A stretch of 64,000 nt of DNA from Clostridium pasteurianum (GCF_001705235.1 NZ_MCGV01000001.1:1674001-1738000); one strand, 5' to 3'; positions 45,483 through 54,324 are shown, counted from the first letter of the stretch. Notes: generated from the sequence alone by a model not told the origin. Made by a program: numbers and translations.

Positions 45483-46162
45483 CCTCGTATCACCTCATCA
45501 CTTATTACACTTCCATCTTCCATCCTAATTATTCTATCTGCCGATGAAGCTATATTCATATCATGTGTTATCATAATTAAAGTTTGATTGAATTTCTCAA
45601 CAGAAAGTCTTAAAAGTTCTACTACTGCTCTGCTGTTTTTTGTATCAAGATTTCCTGTAGGTTCGTCTGCAAGTATTATTGATGGTCTATAAGCAAGTGC
45701 TCGTCCTATAGCAACTCTCTGCTGTTGTCCACCAGAAAGTTCCTCCGGGAAATGATATCTTCTGTCTTTTAAGTCTAATATTTCTATTAATTCATCAACA
45801 TACTTTTGATCAGGTTCTATATCATCCAACATAAAAGATAACTTTATGTTCTCCTCTACATTGAGTACAGGAATAAGATTATAGTACTGAAATATTATTC
45901 CTATCTTTCTTCTCCTAAACACAGAAAGCTTTTTTTCATTAAGAGAATATATATCGCTTCCATCTATGATAACCTTTCCCGATGACGGTTTATCAATACC
46001 TCCAAGCATATGTAGCAGTGTGCTTTTACCTGAACCACTTGCTCCTACCACTGCCGTAAACTGACCTTTTTTTATATCAAGATTTATATTTTTTAAAGCT
46101 TCTACCTTTGTAATACCTTTTCCATATGTCTTACAAAGATCACTTGTAACAGCTATCCCCAT
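45479..46162 (-). CDS. MacB/LolD-type ABC transporter ATP-binding protein
   Basis: A 227-aa ATPase with Walker A GASGSGKST, signature LSGGQQQR, Walker B IILADEPTGNLD and the H-loop MITHD. The ATG at 46162 follows GGAGG at 5 nt. The DEPTGNLD sequence is typical of the LolD/MacB class, and the overlapping FtsX-like permease confirms the type. First gene of the transporter operon. Confidence 0.93.
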   Translation of the reverse strand: MGIAVTSDLCKTYGKGITKVEALKNINLDIKKGQFTAVVGASGSGKSTLLHMLGGIDKPSSGKVIIDGSDIYSLNEKKLSVFRRRKIGIIFQYYNLIPVLNVEENIKLSFMLDDIEPDQKYVDELIEILDLKDRRYHFPEELSGGQQQRVAIGRALAYRPSIILADEPTGNLDTKNSRAVVELLRLSVEKFNQTLIMITHDMNIASSADRIIRMEDGSVISDEVIRG

Positions 46163-46542
46163 ATGTACCTCCAAATATTAAATTACTATATATATTATAC
46201 TTTAAATTTTAATAAATGAATCTTAATTATTTGTGTAATATATTCTTACTTTTTATACATTTAAGTTCCAAATATAGCTTAAATTTGGACTTGGTTTACT
46301 TATGCTTTTATGATAAAATATAATATGTTTTTATTAAACTTTAAAATTGTTATTTTTAATAGTATGTGAAACATGGTCACAGTACAATAGATTTCAATAT
46401 GCTTAGTATTAATTGTAAACATTAACACATAATAATCCCACTAACAGATAATAAATATATTAAAGCTTTTAGTATATTTATTTTTGTTAAAATTTTCACT
46501 TGCAGCATTCTATAATAATATTTTTACATACTATTGTATCTA

Positions 46543-46571
46543 TTGTCATACGTATTAAAACATACTATATA
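46543..46571 (+). promoter_or_regulatory. candidate promoter upstream of the leader-peptide MFS gene
   Basis: TTGTCA (46543-46548) and TATATA (46566-46571) are 17 bp apart. The preceding ~370 bp between the divergent ABC gene and here hold no gene that I can support. Confidence 0.45.
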
Positions 46572-46622
46572 GATTTATATAATAATACCATGCAGGATAA
46601 TTTAAAACTTTGAGAGGAGGAT

Positions 46623-46677
46623 ATGTGTAAAATACCCACATTATAAAACATATTTATAGTTTTATAAATTTTACGCA
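46623..46677 (+). promoter_or_regulatory. leader peptide plus hairpin controlling the MFS gene
   Basis: A strong ribosome binding site (GAGAGGAGG, 46612-46620) serves not the MFS start but a 7-codon ORF, ATG at 46623 to TAA at 46644-46646, encoding MCKIPTL. Its sequence overlaps a two-stem hairpin: GTGTAAAAT (46625-46633) with ATTTTACGC (46668-46676), and ATAAAAC (46643-46649) with GTTTTAT (46659-46665). The MFS ATG (46689) has no ribosome binding site of its own. This is the layout of translational attenuation or re-initiation. Inference only. Confidence 0.5.
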
Positions 46678-46688
46678 TTCAAAAAACT

Positions 46689-47867
46689 ATGAACAAAAAC
46701 TTTAGAAACATGCTTATAGCTTTTATAGGCGCATTTTTTATGTCACTATTTTCTAATACTTTATCCCCTTTTATAACTACTATACAAAATACTTACCACG
46801 TTTCAAACACAATAATTGCAATACTTCCTTCAACCGTTTATGGTGCCTCATTTATAATGAGTATACTTGGTGCTAAGATTATGAATAAACTTGATTTAAA
46901 AAAATCACTTTATTTAGGATTTTCATTTGTAATTTTATCTAGCATTATAATTTTTACTGCAAATTCTTTTTATGTACTTTTAATAGGTTATTTTTTCTCT
47001 GGATTTGCAGTTGGTTTAGGCTGCCTTATATCAAGTACTATAATATCGGTTTTACCAAAACAATATCAAAAGTTTAGTCTTTTCAATGCTTGTTTTGGAC
47101 TTGGTGGAATTTTGATTTTACCAATAGATAAATTTTTCTTAAAAAATGGCATAAGTTTTCATTATGCTTATTTAATTCATGTTGTTACAATATGCTTATT
47201 TTTCATTTTAGCATTAGGCGTTAAAGATGTATCAATACATACAGAAGAAACTTCTTCTGATAATAATAGTTCATCCATAATTTCAGTATTAAAAAATCCT
47301 TTAGTTCTTACTTTATCTTTTGCTATATTCTTTTATGTAGGTGCTGAAATTTCTACTACCAGTTGGACAGGTACTTTTTTAGAGAGATATTATAGTATAA
47401 GCAGAGCAGATGTCCCAAATATACTATTAGGATTTTGGGTCTTATTTACAATTGGAAGAGCTGTTGGTGATAAAATTCTTGACAAAATTGGACAACTTAG
47501 ATTTTTATCATTTTCGCCTATTATATCTATATTAGGAATATTTATAATACTATCAAAAGCAAATAAGTTTTTTGCCTTATTAGGTGTTGCCATTATAGGC
47601 ATAACAATATCTATGATATATCCTGCTCTTCAAGGATACATAGTACAGCATGTTCCAAAGCGCGATGTTCCATCTGCCGCTGCTATTATAAACATATTCA
47701 ATAATTTTGGAGCTACTTTTTTGACTTACCTTATAGGCTATGCAGCCGGGGTTAAAATAACTTACGCTTTCTTAATACAGATAATTTTCTATGTTTATAT
47801 AATATCTGTTTCATTTAAATACCTGTTAAAATCAAAAAAGTTACACATTAATAATACTGCAGCATAA
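46689..47867 (+). CDS. MFS transporter
   Basis: A 392-aa membrane protein with about 12 helices. The first helix starts right after the Met (NFRNMLIAFIGAFFMSL), so the N-terminus looks complete. A motif-A-like GAKIMNKLDLKKS lies between helices 2 and 3. The substrate is unknown. The start codon lacks a ribosome binding site; a strong site 66 bp upstream drives a 7-codon leader in the same frame, followed by in-frame stops. A palindromic repeat begins 7 bp after the stop codon. Confidence 0.88.
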   Translation: MNKNFRNMLIAFIGAFFMSLFSNTLSPFITTIQNTYHVSNTIIAILPSTVYGASFIMSILGAKIMNKLDLKKSLYLGFSFVILSSIIIFTANSFYVLLIGYFFSGFAVGLGCLISSTIISVLPKQYQKFSLFNACFGLGGILILPIDKFFLKNGISFHYAYLIHVVTICLFFILALGVKDVSIHTEETSSDNNSSSIISVLKNPLVLTLSFAIFFYVGAEISTTSWTGTFLERYYSISRADVPNILLGFWVLFTIGRAVGDKILDKIGQLRFLSFSPIISILGIFIILSKANKFFALLGVAIIGITISMIYPALQGYIVQHVPKRDVPSAAAIINIFNNFGATFLTYLIGYAAGVKITYAFLIQIIFYVYIISVSFKYLLKSKKLHINNTAA

Positions 47868-47874
47868 AAATATT

Positions 47875-48065
47875 GCGAAGTAATAGTATTTTGAAACATT
47901 AAATAAAAATCATAAGACTAAGCTCCAAATTATAAAAAGACTAAGGAATTTTAATAACTCGCTGAAAAAAAGCTCAGACAAATTAAAATTTCTAAGTCTT
48001 TTTATAATTTTAAGCAAATCTTATTGAGCTTTATTTAAATCGTTCCCAAAATACTATTACTTCGC
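47875..48065. repeat. palindromic element, copy D (just after the MFS gene)
   Basis: Termini GCGAAGTAATAGTATTTTG and CAAAATACTATTACTTCGC; the arms TTATAAAAAGACTAAGGAAT and TTTCTAAGTCTTTTTATAAT pair. A flank with CCTAAAATAAAAGCAAGGAA and the hairpin TTTTTC/GGAAAA follows to about 48110. This and the next copy fill the 427-bp gap to the histidine kinase; no gene lies in it. Confidence 0.88.
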
Positions 48066-48129
48066 CTAAAATAAAAGCAAGGAAAATTTTTCTCCGCTTC
48101 ACTACGGAAAATAGGTATAAAAGTACAGA

Positions 48130-48277
48130 TATAAGTAATAAAAATTCTAAAAATACTAAGATATTTTAATAACTTACTAGCATTCATGCAAATTAAAATC
48201 TCTAATCTTTTTAGAATTTTAAGCAAATCTTATTGAGCTTTATTTAAATCGTTCCAAAATATTGTTACTTTACTCAA
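48130..48277. repeat. second, partly degenerate copy of the palindromic element
   Basis: TTCTAAAAATACTAAGATAT and CTCTAATCTTTTTAGAAT form the arms and AGCATTCATGCA is a replaced apex hairpin. The right terminus (AAATCGTTCCAAAATATTGT) is present, the left one is lost. It ends 17 bp before the stop codon of the kinase gene. Confidence 0.7.
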
Positions 48278-48294
48278 GAAAAAAAGCAATGCTG

Positions 48295-49545
48295 TTATTT
48301 TTCCTTATCATATAAAAACACAATATTAAAAGTAGTTCCCACTCCAATAACACTTTTAACTGTAATGAATCCTCCTTGATTTTCTATGATGCTTTTTGCA
48401 AGTGATAACCCAATACCAGTACTGTTTTTATTATAAACCCCTTTTCCTTTATAAAATCTCTCAAATATGTGAGGCAAATCTTCCTTAGAAATTCCTGCTC
48501 CATTATCGCCAATGGTAACCTTGACCATAATAGGCGAGTTGTAAATTGTAATTTTTATTTTCCCTTCATCATCCGTATGCTCAATACAATTTTTTATTAT
48601 ATTGCTAAAAGCTTCAATTAACCACTTTCTATCATGAGCAAAGTATGCCTTATCGCTGCTTTCAACTATCATTTTTTGATTTTTCACAGTATACATAGGT
48701 CTTAATAATTTTACACTTTCATCTATTGTTTCTTCAATTGACGAATCTCTATTTCTAAACTCAATAGCACCTGCATCTAATTTTGCCATTTTTAAAAGAT
48801 TTATTATAAGCCATTCCATTTTATCAAGTTGCTTTTGACTTTCATGTAAAAATTCATTTAACGTTTTTTCATCCTTAACACTTTGATTTAAAAGAAGTTC
48901 ATTAAAAATTTTAAGGGAAGAAAGAGGAGTTTTTAATTGATGTGATATATCCTGCATAGTATTCTTAAGGAAACCTTTTTCCTTTTTAAGGGTATCAAAT
49001 GTATTTTCTATTATAGAACTCATTTTATTAAAAGAAGTACTTAATTTTCCAAGTTCGCCATCTCTATATTCACTTAATCTTAAGGAATATTCACCCTTTA
49101 TTATTTTCTCCGCACCATTATACACCTCATTTATTTTAGTAAAAATACTATTAAATTGTCTGAGTGATATTATCATATGAAATATGACAAATAAAATGAA
49201 TATCATTAAAGTTAAAGTTATGAAGCTATCATGAAATCTACTAAGTGAATCATTAAGATCATATGTATTTTTCTCAATTCCATACTGCTTTAGCATCCCA
49301 ATTCCACTTTCAATTGTACCCTTATCATACTTTTGGGTAAAATCCGTTATTATTTCGTTCTTCATTTCGGGATGACTTTTTATTAATGTCTCAATAGCAG
49401 CACCATTACTACTTATAAGTTCTCCATTAACCTGTCTTAACATCATAGTTGAAAAAACATATAATATAAGAGCACATACTATTGTAACTATGATATTAAG
49501 TTCTACATTTTTTGCAATTTCCGGATTTCTAAAAGCCTTCCTCAC
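48295..49545 (-). CDS. sensor histidine kinase (two-component)
   Basis: A 416-aa membrane kinase: helix near 19-38, extracytoplasmic region to about residue 110, second helix, HAMP (about 132-185), HisKA with the phosphorylated His in ISHQLKTPL, and a HATPase domain (IKNCIEH, IGDNGAGIS, GIGLSLA). It is preceded by its regulator gene with no gap. The ligand is unknown. Its 3' end is close to a degenerate repeat copy. Confidence 0.92.
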   Translation of the reverse strand: MRKAFRNPEIAKNVELNIIVTIVCALILYVFSTMMLRQVNGELISSNGAAIETLIKSHPEMKNEIITDFTQKYDKGTIESGIGMLKQYGIEKNTYDLNDSLSRFHDSFITLTLMIFILFVIFHMIISLRQFNSIFTKINEVYNGAEKIIKGEYSLRLSEYRDGELGKLSTSFNKMSSIIENTFDTLKKEKGFLKNTMQDISHQLKTPLSSLKIFNELLLNQSVKDEKTLNEFLHESQKQLDKMEWLIINLLKMAKLDAGAIEFRNRDSSIEETIDESVKLLRPMYTVKNQKMIVESSDKAYFAHDRKWLIEAFSNIIKNCIEHTDDEGKIKITIYNSPIMVKVTIGDNGAGISKEDLPHIFERFYKGKGVYNKNSTGIGLSLAKSIIENQGGFITVKSVIGVGTTFNIVFLYDKEK

Positions 49546-50229
49546 TTAAACTTCCCCTCCATTCCATCTATATCCGATACCTCTAACCGTAACTATATAC
49601 GGATCTTTGGAATCATCCTTAAGCTTTTCCCTAAGTCTTTTAATATAAACAGACAATGTATTGTCATCTACAAACTCTTCAGAAATATCCCATAATTTTT
49701 TAAGTATCAGATTTCTTTCAAGAGTTTGTCCAGCATTTTCTATAAATAAAATAAGAAGTTTAAGTTCCATATGAGTGAGTATTATTTCTTCTCCGTTTTT
49801 ATACGCTTTTAAAGTTTTCTTATCAATTAATACATCACGTGACTTAAGCTCTAACCTTTGAGCATTATTAGAGCATCTTCTCATAACTGCCTTGATTCTT
49901 GATATAAGTTCTTTTATCTTAAACGGCTTTGATATATAGTCATCTGCTCCTAAGTCAAATCCCATAACTACATTTACCTCTTCGTCGCAGGCAGTTAAAA
50001 ATATTATTGGAATATCTGAACTTTTCCTTATTTCTTTACATAAATCATATCCACTTCCATCCGGAAGCATCAAATCTAAAAGTACAAGTGAAACTTTCTC
50101 TCTTTTAAACGCTTCCTTTGCATCTTGAATATTACTTGCAGATACAACCTCAAATTTTTCACTTAAGAGAGTATATTTTATTCCCATTGAAAGTGCTTCG
50201 TCATCTTCCACAAGAAGTATTCTTGCCAT
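49546..50229 (-). CDS. OmpR-family response regulator
   Basis: A 227-aa regulator. The receiver domain (LVEDDEALS, phosphoacceptor Asp in VLLDLMLPDGSG, Lys in YISKPFKI) precedes a winged helix with DNTLSVYIKRLREKL. First gene of the two-gene two-component operon. About 75 bp upstream begin a large inverted repeat and a palindromic element. Confidence 0.93.
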   Translation of the reverse strand: MARILLVEDDEALSMGIKYTLLSEKFEVVSASNIQDAKEAFKREKVSLVLLDLMLPDGSGYDLCKEIRKSSDIPIIFLTACDEEVNVVMGFDLGADDYISKPFKIKELISRIKAVMRRCSNNAQRLELKSRDVLIDKKTLKAYKNGEEIILTHMELKLLILFIENAGQTLERNLILKKLWDISEEFVDDNTLSVYIKRLREKLKDDSKDPYIVTVRGIGYRWNGGEV

Positions 50230-50303
50230 AACCTTATCTCCTTTAAATAAATTATTTAAACACTATTATAATACTAATATACTTTATTAAAGGTATCAAG
50301 TAT

Positions 50304-50400
50304 AGGTTTTAATAGTTAAACTTTATTTAAGCATGTACCAAAGTGCTAATCTTCAAAACATTTTGGTACATGCTTAAATAAAATGTTTAACTTAAAACCT
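50304..50400. repeat. long AT-rich inverted repeat upstream of the two-component operon
   Basis: AGGTTTTAA, AGTTAAACTTTATTTAAGCA and TGTACCAAA on the left pair with TTTGGTACATGC, TTAAATAAAATGTTTAACT and TAAAACCT on the right, giving arms of about 40 bp around a 19-nt loop. It differs from the repeat family and lies between the regulator start and copy E. Could be a large operator, a terminator or a separate palindrome. Confidence 0.65.
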
Positions 50401-50405
50401 ACGTT

Positions 50406-50591
50406 GTGAAATAATGTTGATTCGAGATATTAAATAAAACTAATAAATCTAAGACAATAAATCGTAAAAATCTAAGGAAATTTAATAACTGGCTATCACT
50501 CAAACAGATTAAATTCTCTAAGACTTTTACGATTTATCATCTAAGATTTATAAAGCTTTATTTAAACCATCCCAAATCAACATTATTTCAC
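50406..50591. repeat. palindromic element, divergent copy E
   Basis: Termini GTGAAATAATGTTGATTCG and AAATCAACATTATTTCAC pair; the arms GACAATAAATCGTAAAAATC and GACTTTTACGATTTATCATC pair. The sequence differs from other copies at most positions yet keeps the same layout. The apex is AACTGGCTATCACTCAAACA. The flank continues to about 50650. Confidence 0.8.
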
Positions 50592-50699
50592 TATGTCAGA
50601 AAAGCAAGGAAACTTTTTCTCCGCTCCTCTACGAAAAACTTTCAATTTTAAATTTTTTTCAGTGACATCAAAAGAAAATCATCCTTTCCCTTGACCTTC

Positions 50700-51232
50700 T
50701 GACGAGCGAAGCAATGTCAACTATACAAATTACTAATGGCTAATACACATTATTTACGCCCAAAATTCCGTAGGCACGGAGGAATTTTTTCCCTGTTTCA
50801 CTCAAAAAGAGAAGTAACAATGCTGAAGGAACAATTTAAAAAAATTCTAATAAATCTTGAATTAAAAATCATAAAATACTTAGATATTATCTCACACATA
50901 AGGCTTATGCAAAGTCTATCCCCTGCTGACGAGCAAAGCAATGTCAACACTCATAAATTACTAATGGCTAGTTCACATTGTCTACGCCCAAAATTCCGTA
51001 GGCACGGAGGAATTTTTTCCTTGCTCTACTTAAAAAGAGAAGTGACAATGCTGAAGGAACGATTTAAAAAAATTCTAATAAATCTTGAATTAAAAATCAT
51101 AAAATACTTAGATATTTCAATTTGTCTGAGCTTCTTTTCAGCGAGTTATTGAAATATCTTAGGATTTTATGATTTTTAATTCTTAGATTTATAGGATTTT
51201 TTTAATGTTCTGAAGCATTGTTACTTCTCTTT
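50700..51232. repeat. directly duplicated palindromic element (one partial, one complete)
   Basis: A unit starting with TGACGAGC(G/A)AAGCAATGTC is repeated with a period of about 228 bp (50700 and 50927). The first copy stops after the left arm; the second (core 51037-51232) is complete with the apex TTTGTCTGAGCTTCTTTTCA. Both carry the flank hairpin AATTCCGTAGGCACGGAGGA. Together with copy E this fills the 972 bp between genes. Confidence 0.85.
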
Positions 51233-51690
51233 AGATTATTTTTTACACCCCTAACAATATTCGCAATATCCATATATGCCTTTAATGTTCCATAAGTTAC
51301 AATTGGTCTTCCTATGTTTACAAGATGGAGTCTTCTTGATGTAAAGCCTCCAATTTTCATAAGCGTATTTATTGATGGTTTTGTATCAACTATCATAAGC
51401 TCTTCGTTATCCCCCTTAAGAATAGTATACATATCCTCAATTGCGGGTATAACTAAATTAGCAACATATTGCCTTCCTATAGTGTATATTTTATTTTTAT
51501 ATTCATCTTTTCCTATATAAATTAAATGTCCCATATCGCCTTTATCAATCTTATCAAAGGTTTTAAGTTTTAATAACTCTTCCTTTGATGGCACTGTATC
51601 TATCGGTAGTTTATTAATATGTATATTAGCAGCTACTGCCGTAGAATGTGTTCCTCCAACATCATGATATATAATTATCATTTTTATCAC
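51202..51690 (-). CDS. DUF3189 family protein
   Basis: A 162-aa protein matching the DUF3189 family of Firmicutes: N-terminal MIIIYHDVGGTHSTAVAANIHI, then LIYIGKDEYKN and a conserved RRLHLVNIGRP near residue 122. Function unknown. The last nine codons (ending SNNASEH) and the stop fall in the terminus of the palindromic element, so the native C-terminus has been replaced or extended by it. Confidence 0.85.
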   Translation of the reverse strand: MIKMIIIYHDVGGTHSTAVAANIHINKLPIDTVPSKEELLKLKTFDKIDKGDMGHLIYIGKDEYKNKIYTIGRQYVANLVIPAIEDMYTILKGDNEELMIVDTKPSINTLMKIGGFTSRRLHLVNIGRPIVTYGTLKAYMDIANIVRGVKNNLKRSNNASEH

Positions 51691-51760
51691 CTACTAAAAT
51701 AAACTATACATAAAACTCTTTTAATGAGCTTTACATATAGTTTACTTAGTTTGAAAAAAA

Positions 51761-52069
51761 CTATTCATTATTAAGCACTTTCAATGCAAATTCTAAAACC
51801 TTTTCTCCATCCATCATTCCATAAGCACGTGATGGTATAATTTCAATTGGAATTTTATCGTTACATAATTTTTTCAGCTTAGGAAGCTTAAAAGCTATTT
51901 GAGGACCTATTAATGCAATATCCCATTTGTTTAATTGTTTAGAAAATTGCACTTCAGAAAAAGCATCAACAGCAACCTCTATCCCCCTTTTCTCCGCCGC
52001 TTTCTTTATTCTAGGTACTAACATACTTGAAGACATACCAGCTCCACAAAATAATGAAATCCTAATCAA
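51761..52069 (-). CDS. PTS lactose/cellobiose-type EIIB component
   Basis: A 102-aa cytoplasmic phosphotransferase domain with the active-site Cys in ISLFCGAGMSSSML (residue 8) and a beta/alpha pattern of the cellobiose/lactose EIIB fold. No EIIA or EIIC gene is adjacent, so it is an orphan that must work with components elsewhere. A cre-like site upstream would fit carbon regulation. Confidence 0.9.
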   Translation of the reverse strand: MIRISLFCGAGMSSSMLVPRIKKAAEKRGIEVAVDAFSEVQFSKQLNKWDIALIGPQIAFKLPKLKKLCNDKIPIEIIPSRAYGMMDGEKVLEFALKVLNNE

Positions 52070-52103
52070 TTAGAGTCCTCCTTATGACATTTCTATTTCA
52101 TAT

Positions 52104-52117
52104 AGATAACGTTTACT
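52104..52117 (-). promoter_or_regulatory. cre-like site upstream of the EIIB gene
   Basis: AGTAAACGTTATCT on the minus strand matches the CcpA cre consensus at 12 of 14 positions. Sits 35 bp upstream of the start codon. Confidence 0.35.
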
Positions 52118-52230
52118 TGATATACTAATTATAACTTAAGATGCATGATCTTTTCAATAAAATTATATTTCTAACAAATTCCTTTACCATAAATCTTTTA
52201 TTCTTTTAAATTAACCATTTATTTTCATGC

Positions 52231-52267
52231 TAAAAGGCCGTTACACTAACTTTTAGTGCAACAGCCC
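52231..52267 (-). terminator. intrinsic terminator of feoB
   Basis: On the minus strand GGCTGTTGCACTAA pairs with TTAGTGTAACGGCC, followed by TTTTAGC. Confidence 0.85.
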
Positions 52268-52289
52268 AGCTTTTAGATATTATATATAA

Positions 52290-54050
52290 TCAAATTAATA
52301 TTCCAACATTATAAACTATAAAAGCAACTATCCATGCAACGCAGGTTTGAAATGTAATTGAAAAAAGCATCATCTTAGTTCCATACTCTTTTTTCATTGT
52401 TCCAAGTGCTGAAATGCAAGGTGGATATAAAAGTACAAAAATTAAAAATACATAAGCAGTAAGTGGAGTAAATAAAGTAGGTAAAATCTTTGTCAAATTT
52501 GCTCCATAAATTACTCCCATTGTACTCAAAACTACTTCTTTAGCAGCAACTCCACTTAAAAGAGCAACTGAATTTTGCCATGTTCCAAAACCAAGAGGTC
52601 TGAAAAATGGAACCAATACACGTCCAATATATGATAAAAAGCTGTACTTTATATCAACCATACCGTAAAATCCAAAGTTTGATAGTGCCCACATTATAAC
52701 TGATATAGAGAATATTATTGTTCCTGCCTTTTTTAGGAATCCCTTTCCCTTATCCCATGTATGTAAAAATAAATTTTTAGGTTCCGGAAGTTTATATTCA
52801 GGAAGCTCTATTACAAGAGGCTCCTCACCTTTTTTAAACAATGTGCTTTTAAAAGTCTTTCCTACAATAAACGCAATTATAATTCCTATTAAATATAACG
52901 AACCTATAACAAGACCTTGATTTTTTGGAAAAAATGCTGCTGTTAGCAGTGCATATATTGGTAATCTAGCGTTACATGACATAAATGGTACAAGTAGTGC
53001 CGTTAATTTTCTATCTTTCTCACTCTCTAAAGTTCTAGCTGACATTATTGCTGGAACGCTGCAACCAAAGCCCATTACAAGAGGTATAAATGCTTTACCT
53101 GAAAGCCCCATCTTTCTCATCAACTTGTCCATTAAAAATGCTGCTCTTGCCATGTATCCACTATCCTCTAGAATAGATATACAGAAAAATAAAGTTAGTA
53201 TTATTGGCAAAAATACTACTACTGAAACAACTCCACCAAATACACCATCAATTAGAAATGAATTGAACCATGGACTAGTGAATGAAAGTGCCTTATGTAG
53301 ATATGGTATTACGGCATCATTCACAAATGTATTAGCTAAATCTTGAAGAGGGCCACCAACCCATGAAAATGTTGTTTTAAATATAATAAATATTATAAGT
53401 GCAAATGCAGGATAAGCTAAAAATTTATCAAGCAATATTTTGTCTATAATTTCTGTAACTATATTTACATTCTTAAGTGTACCATTTACACACTTTTTTA
53501 AAGCATTTTCTATATAAGCGTAGGTTTCTTTCTCTGAAGAAAAATGATATTCATTATCATCCTTAAACTCTAAAAAACTTTCCTTTTTAAGTATTTGTCT
53601 AACTTCTTCTACATTTTTATTCTTTGATGCTACTATAGGGATAACTTTGACTTTAAGTTCTTTTGATAGTTTATCGCAATCGATTTGTACACCTTTCTTT
53701 TCTGCTACATCTATCATGTTTAGAACAAGTATGATGGGCTTTTTAAATTCTTTGAGCTGCATAGTAAGATATAAATTTCTATCTAAGTTCGATGCATCAA
53801 CTATATTTATAATTACATCTACATTTCCGTTCTCCAAAAAGTTTTTAGATACTTTTTCTTCATTTGAATAAGTATCCATTGCATAAATACCTGGTAAATC
53901 TACTATTTTAATATTTTCATCTAAATATCCTTCTTTTTTATCTACAGTTACTCCTGCCCAGTTACCAACATACTGGTTAGAACCTGTAAGAACATTAAAC
54001 AAAGAAGTTTTGCCCACATTAGGATTTCCGATTAGTGCGGCTACTGCCAT
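52290..54050 (-). CDS. feoB: ferrous iron transport protein FeoB
   Basis: A 586-aa membrane protein with an N-terminal G domain (GNPNVGKTS near residue 8, DLPGIY switch II, NMID specificity motif) followed by gate domains with about eight helices (conserved FMSCNARLPIYALL). It imports Fe(II) in a GTP-dependent way. It is shorter than E. coli FeoB (about 770 aa), as common in Clostridia. feoA ends 2 bp before its start; both are under a Fur-like operator. Confidence 0.96.
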   Translation of the reverse strand: MAVAALIGNPNVGKTSLFNVLTGSNQYVGNWAGVTVDKKEGYLDENIKIVDLPGIYAMDTYSNEEKVSKNFLENGNVDVIINIVDASNLDRNLYLTMQLKEFKKPIILVLNMIDVAEKKGVQIDCDKLSKELKVKVIPIVASKNKNVEEVRQILKKESFLEFKDDNEYHFSSEKETYAYIENALKKCVNGTLKNVNIVTEIIDKILLDKFLAYPAFALIIFIIFKTTFSWVGGPLQDLANTFVNDAVIPYLHKALSFTSPWFNSFLIDGVFGGVVSVVVFLPIILTLFFCISILEDSGYMARAAFLMDKLMRKMGLSGKAFIPLVMGFGCSVPAIMSARTLESEKDRKLTALLVPFMSCNARLPIYALLTAAFFPKNQGLVIGSLYLIGIIIAFIVGKTFKSTLFKKGEEPLVIELPEYKLPEPKNLFLHTWDKGKGFLKKAGTIIFSISVIMWALSNFGFYGMVDIKYSFLSYIGRVLVPFFRPLGFGTWQNSVALLSGVAAKEVVLSTMGVIYGANLTKILPTLFTPLTAYVFLIFVLLYPPCISALGTMKKEYGTKMMLFSITFQTCVAWIVAFIVYNVGILI

Positions 54051-54052
54051 CT

Positions 54053-54277
54053 TTATGCCTCCTTAAGATAAATATTTTTAGCGTCATTCTTTCTAATGGC
54101 TATATTAAACCCTCTGACACTGACTAACATGGGATCCCCAAACGGAGCCATAATTTTCACTTCTACTTCAGTGCCTTCTATGAAACCTAAAGCACTCAAT
54201 CTTTTTGATAATCTACTATCACCTTTAATAATACTTATTATACCTTTCTCTCTCGGTCTCAAATCGTATAAACTCAT
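54053..54277 (-). CDS. feoA: ferrous iron transport protein FeoA
   Basis: A 74-aa SH3-like protein: LSKRLSALGFIEGTEVEVK and GDPMLVSVRGFNIAIRK match FeoA. It supports FeoB-dependent Fe(II) uptake. A Fur-like palindrome overlapping the -35 box lies just upstream, so the pair is probably iron-repressed. Confidence 0.94.
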   Translation of the reverse strand: MSLYDLRPREKGIISIIKGDSRLSKRLSALGFIEGTEVEVKIMAPFGDPMLVSVRGFNIAIRKNDAKNIYLKEA

Positions 54278-54324
54278 ATCTATACCTCCATATCAATTAA
54301 TAAGTATTTTCATTTCCTACCAAT

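Noticed and set aside
50736-51152. 139-codon reading frame with internal 76-residue repeats
   Set aside because: It lies entirely inside duplicated repeat DNA, has no separate ribosome binding site and consists of the translated repeat unit; treated as non-coding.
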